From assembly GCA_030642645.1 (NCBI GenBank), contig DAOWNJ010000069.1, forward strand, positions 1 through 5,386: DNA of 5,386 bases. Reading direction: 5' to 3'. The notes below the pieces were generated by a model, which was not told the origin of the DNA, did not search any database, and saw only the letters and a program-made list of their open reading frames with translations. Shown in pieces: positions 3,713-5,386 of this stretch (position 1 is its first letter; every line of letters starts with the position of its first letter). Origin of the DNA: Dehalococcoidia bacterium. Lineage in GTDB: Bacteria; Chloroflexota; Dehalococcoidia; E44-bin15; DAOWNJ01. Both the position numbers and the translations under genes were made by a program.

Positions 3713-5386
3713 ATGCCAACTAGAGAGATATTCTGGAATATCGGGTCTTACGGGTTCATCCTGTACTGGCTGCTTATACCTATATTCCTGGTGCTTGTCT
3801 ATGGGGTAAGTCGCAGGATTAAATTATGGCTCGTTGGGAGGCCTGCTGACATTTTCCCTGACCTCCAGAATGTTAGAATGATAGCCGATTTAATTCCTGA
3901 CCCGCGTGATATAGCAAGAAGAGTATCTGAAAAACTCCCCGGTCTCTGGGGGAGACTATGGTCGTTTGTTAAGACCAGCATTGTTGACGGATTTCTTCAG
4001 CTCCGTTTCCTAAGAGACCTTTACCCTGGAATAATCCACTTCCTTATCTTCTGGGGATGCATAGTATTCCTTCTCGGAGCACTTATAGACTTCATAACCC
4101 ACTATGCTGTAAGAGGGGCTGTTGATAGCGAGATCCTTCACGGGCTCTGGGGGGGGCAGTATCTGAGCTTGTCCCTGGCTGTGGATATATTCGGCATAAT
4201 TGTGCTCATCGGGTTGGCTATTGCCACATACCGAAGATACATTCAGAGACCTGATAGGCTTGACAATAAGCCTGAGAATGCCATTGCCCTTATATTTATA
4301 GCCGTAATCGTACTCACCGGATTCCTCATCGAGGGGCTCCGTATCGCATACTTCACCCAAAACCCTGCCGAATACGCTCTACTATATCCAGCATTGGGCC
4401 TTTATAACCCTTCCTGGGCAGCATTCTCGCCTGGGGGATGGGTGGTGGCATGGATATTCCACAGCGTTTCCTCGCCACTCTTGCTTAATCTACACGCTGG
4501 CTTCTGGTGGTTCCATATTGTGGTGGTCATAGGTGCTATCAGCTACTATGCCATCACATTCGCCTCCCTTTCACATATCGTTGTCGCCCCGTTTAATGTG
4601 CTCTTCCGCTCCATGCGCCCAAAGGGTGCCCTCTCTAAAATAGACATTGAGGAGGCGGAGACATTCGGGGTGTCCAGCATCGATGGCTTTACCTGGAAGC
4701 AGATAATGGACCTCGACTCCTGCACCGGATGTGGACGCTGTCAGGATAACTGCCCGGCATACCTTTCAGGTAAACCCCTCTCCCCAAAGAAGCTGATCCA
4801 GGACCTCAAGGCCCACTGGCTTGAGGTCGCACGCACCCAGGCACTCGAGACAACCGATGGTGGAAGCCCGGAGGTCTCACTCATCGGCGATGTCATAACT
4901 GAAGATATGATCTGGGCATGCACCACTTGCCGTTCCTGCCAGGAGCAATGCCCGGTGTTTGTGGAGCATATCGATAAGATAATTGATATGAGAAGGAGCC
5001 TTGTCCTGGAGCAGGCGGTCATGCCTGAGACCGCCGAGACGGCCCTGAAAAGCCTGGAGGCGAGGGGCCACCCCTGGAGGGGGACAATGGCCTCAAGGAC
5101 TGACTGGGCTGAGGGGCTTGATGTGAAGCTCATGAGTGATGATAGCGATGTTGAATACCTCTACTGGGTTGGGTGCACCGCAGCCCTTGTTGACCAAAAT
5201 ATGAAGACTGCTGCCGCAATGGCGAGAATCCTCAAGGCGGCGGGGATCAAATTCGCTATCCTCGGCCCTGAGGAGAGCTGCTGCGGCGACCCGGCAAGGA
5301 GAATAGGGAATGAATACCTCTACCAGATGCAGGTGGAGCGGAATATAGAGATACTCAAAGGCTACAATGTGAAGAGGATCGTTACC
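3713..5386 (+). CDS. Membrane cytochrome b / HdrD-like iron-sulfur oxidoreductase, 3' end cut by window edge
   Basis: 558 codons are open to the right edge; relatives of this fusion usually have about 650-750 residues, so a second CCG half is probably missing. The N-terminal half is NarI/HdrE-like: hydrophobic segments near 13-32, 105-128, 151-172, 190-211 and 242-295, the last long enough for two crossings. Histidines 109, 130, 143, 250, 261 and 268 are candidate haem b ligands. The motif LYPGIIHFLIFWG and the linker EEAETFGV...FTWKQ are typical of the fused family. Two 4Fe-4S motifs follow, Cys337-340-343-347 and Cys403-406-409-413, then a CCG domain with Cys488 and Cys523-Cys524. The architecture indicates electron exchange between a cytoplasmic partner and the menaquinone pool. 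Relatives include HdrD-like proteins and ETF:menaquinone oxidoreductase (EMO). Which partner applies cannot be decided here, because the downstream genes are not visible. It has its own promoter and a strong SD. Confidence 0.9.
   Translation, partial: MPTREIFWNIGSYGFILYWLLIPIFLVLVYGVSRRIKLWLVGRPADIFPDLQNVRMIADLIPDPRDIARRVSEKLPGLWGRLWSFVKTSIVDGFLQLRFLRDLYPGIIHFLIFWGCIVFLLGALIDFITHYAVRGAVDSEILHGLWGGQYLSLSLAVDIFGIIVLIGLAIATYRRYIQRPDRLDNKPENAIALIFIAVIVLTGFLIEGLRIAYFTQNPAEYALLYPALGLYNPSWAAFSPGGWVVAWIFHSVSSPLLLNLHAGFWWFHIVVVIGAISYYAITFASLSHIVVAPFNVLFRSMRPKGALSKIDIEEAETFGVSSIDGFTWKQIMDLDSCTGCGRCQDNCPAYLSGKPLSPKKLIQDLKAHWLEVARTQALETTDGGSPEVSLIGDVITEDMIWACTTCRSCQEQCPVFVEHIDKIIDMRRSLVLEQAVMPETAETALKSLEARGHPWRGTMASRTDWAEGLDVKLMSDDSDVEYLYWVGCTAALVDQNMKTAAAMARILKAAGIKFAILGPEESCCGDPARRIGNEYLYQMQVERNIEILKGYNVKRIVT

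Noticed and set aside
4010..5133. Minus-strand reading frames beneath the membrane Fe-S gene
   Set aside because: They are opposite a continuous plus-strand frame carrying membrane segments and perfect cysteine motifs; the minus-strand products show no family features.
1..5386. Archaeal origin, prompted by the FBP aldolase/phosphatase and HdrD-like protein
   Set aside because: TTGACA and TGnTATAAT promoters, GTG/TTG starts with bacterial spacing, and a bacterial-type single-chain cytochrome b/HdrD fusion favour a bacterium. These families are also known in anaerobic bacteria.
1..5386. CRISPR array, insertion sequence, tRNA/rRNA, riboswitch or defence system
   Set aside because: Genes fill nearly the whole window. 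The only intergenic gaps are 85, 32, 11 and 70 bp, too small for these elements, and no transposase, repeat-spacer array or RNA gene signature is seen.

Overview
The window reads as ordinary bacterial chromosome from an anaerobe. It holds six genes in three transcription units: a leftward hisH-hisA unit, a rightward cobO-fbp-rdgB unit, and a rightward gene for a large membrane iron-sulfur protein that runs off the right edge. The features that suggest bacteria are sigma70-like promoter hexamers, Shine-Dalgarno (SD) sites and GTG/TTG starts. An archaeal-type FBP aldolase/phosphatase and a fused cytochrome b/HdrD-like protein, together with heavy use of AGG (Arg) and ATA (Ile) codons, suggest a deep-branching strict anaerobe. 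A Dehalococcoidia-like Chloroflexota is my best guess, but only an inference; other anaerobes with the same enzymes cannot be excluded.

Positions 1-1276, minus strand: hisH (glutaminase subunit of imidazole glycerol phosphate synthase) overlaps hisA (ProFAR isomerase), which is cut by the left edge. hisF, the synthase partner of HisH, is not visible and may lie beyond the edge. Positions 1277-1361 are an 85-bp divergent promoter region. Its two back-to-back promoters lie so close to the start codons that both mRNAs would have almost no leader, and a perfect 10-bp palindrome overlaps both -35 regions.

Positions 1362-3642, plus strand: cobO (corrinoid adenosyltransferase), fbp (bifunctional FBP aldolase/phosphatase for gluconeogenesis) and rdgB (XTP/dITP pyrophosphatase) are separated by only 32 and 11 bp and look like one operon. 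The three functions (cofactor synthesis, unidirectional gluconeogenesis, nucleotide-pool cleaning) are not an obvious pathway. The start of rdgB contains a perfect 15-bp inverted repeat that would fold into a strong hairpin.

Positions 3643-5386, plus strand: a 70-bp gap with a perfect extended -10 promoter, flanked by a near-identical 14-bp direct repeat, precedes a gene with a strong SD. Its product joins a NarI/HdrE-like membrane cytochrome b region to two 4Fe-4S motifs and a CCG domain. This is the architecture of HdrD-related quinone-linked oxidoreductases, including the ETF:menaquinone oxidoreductase (EMO) type. Only the first 558 codons are in the window.

I found no mobile element, CRISPR array, RNA gene or defence system, and no convincing undescribed system. 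The points that deserve checking are regulatory (near-leaderless divergent promoters, palindrome, promoter repeats, intragenic hairpin), one substitution in the aldolase/phosphatase, and the electron-transfer role of the last gene. No gene-free stretch exceeds 300 bp.
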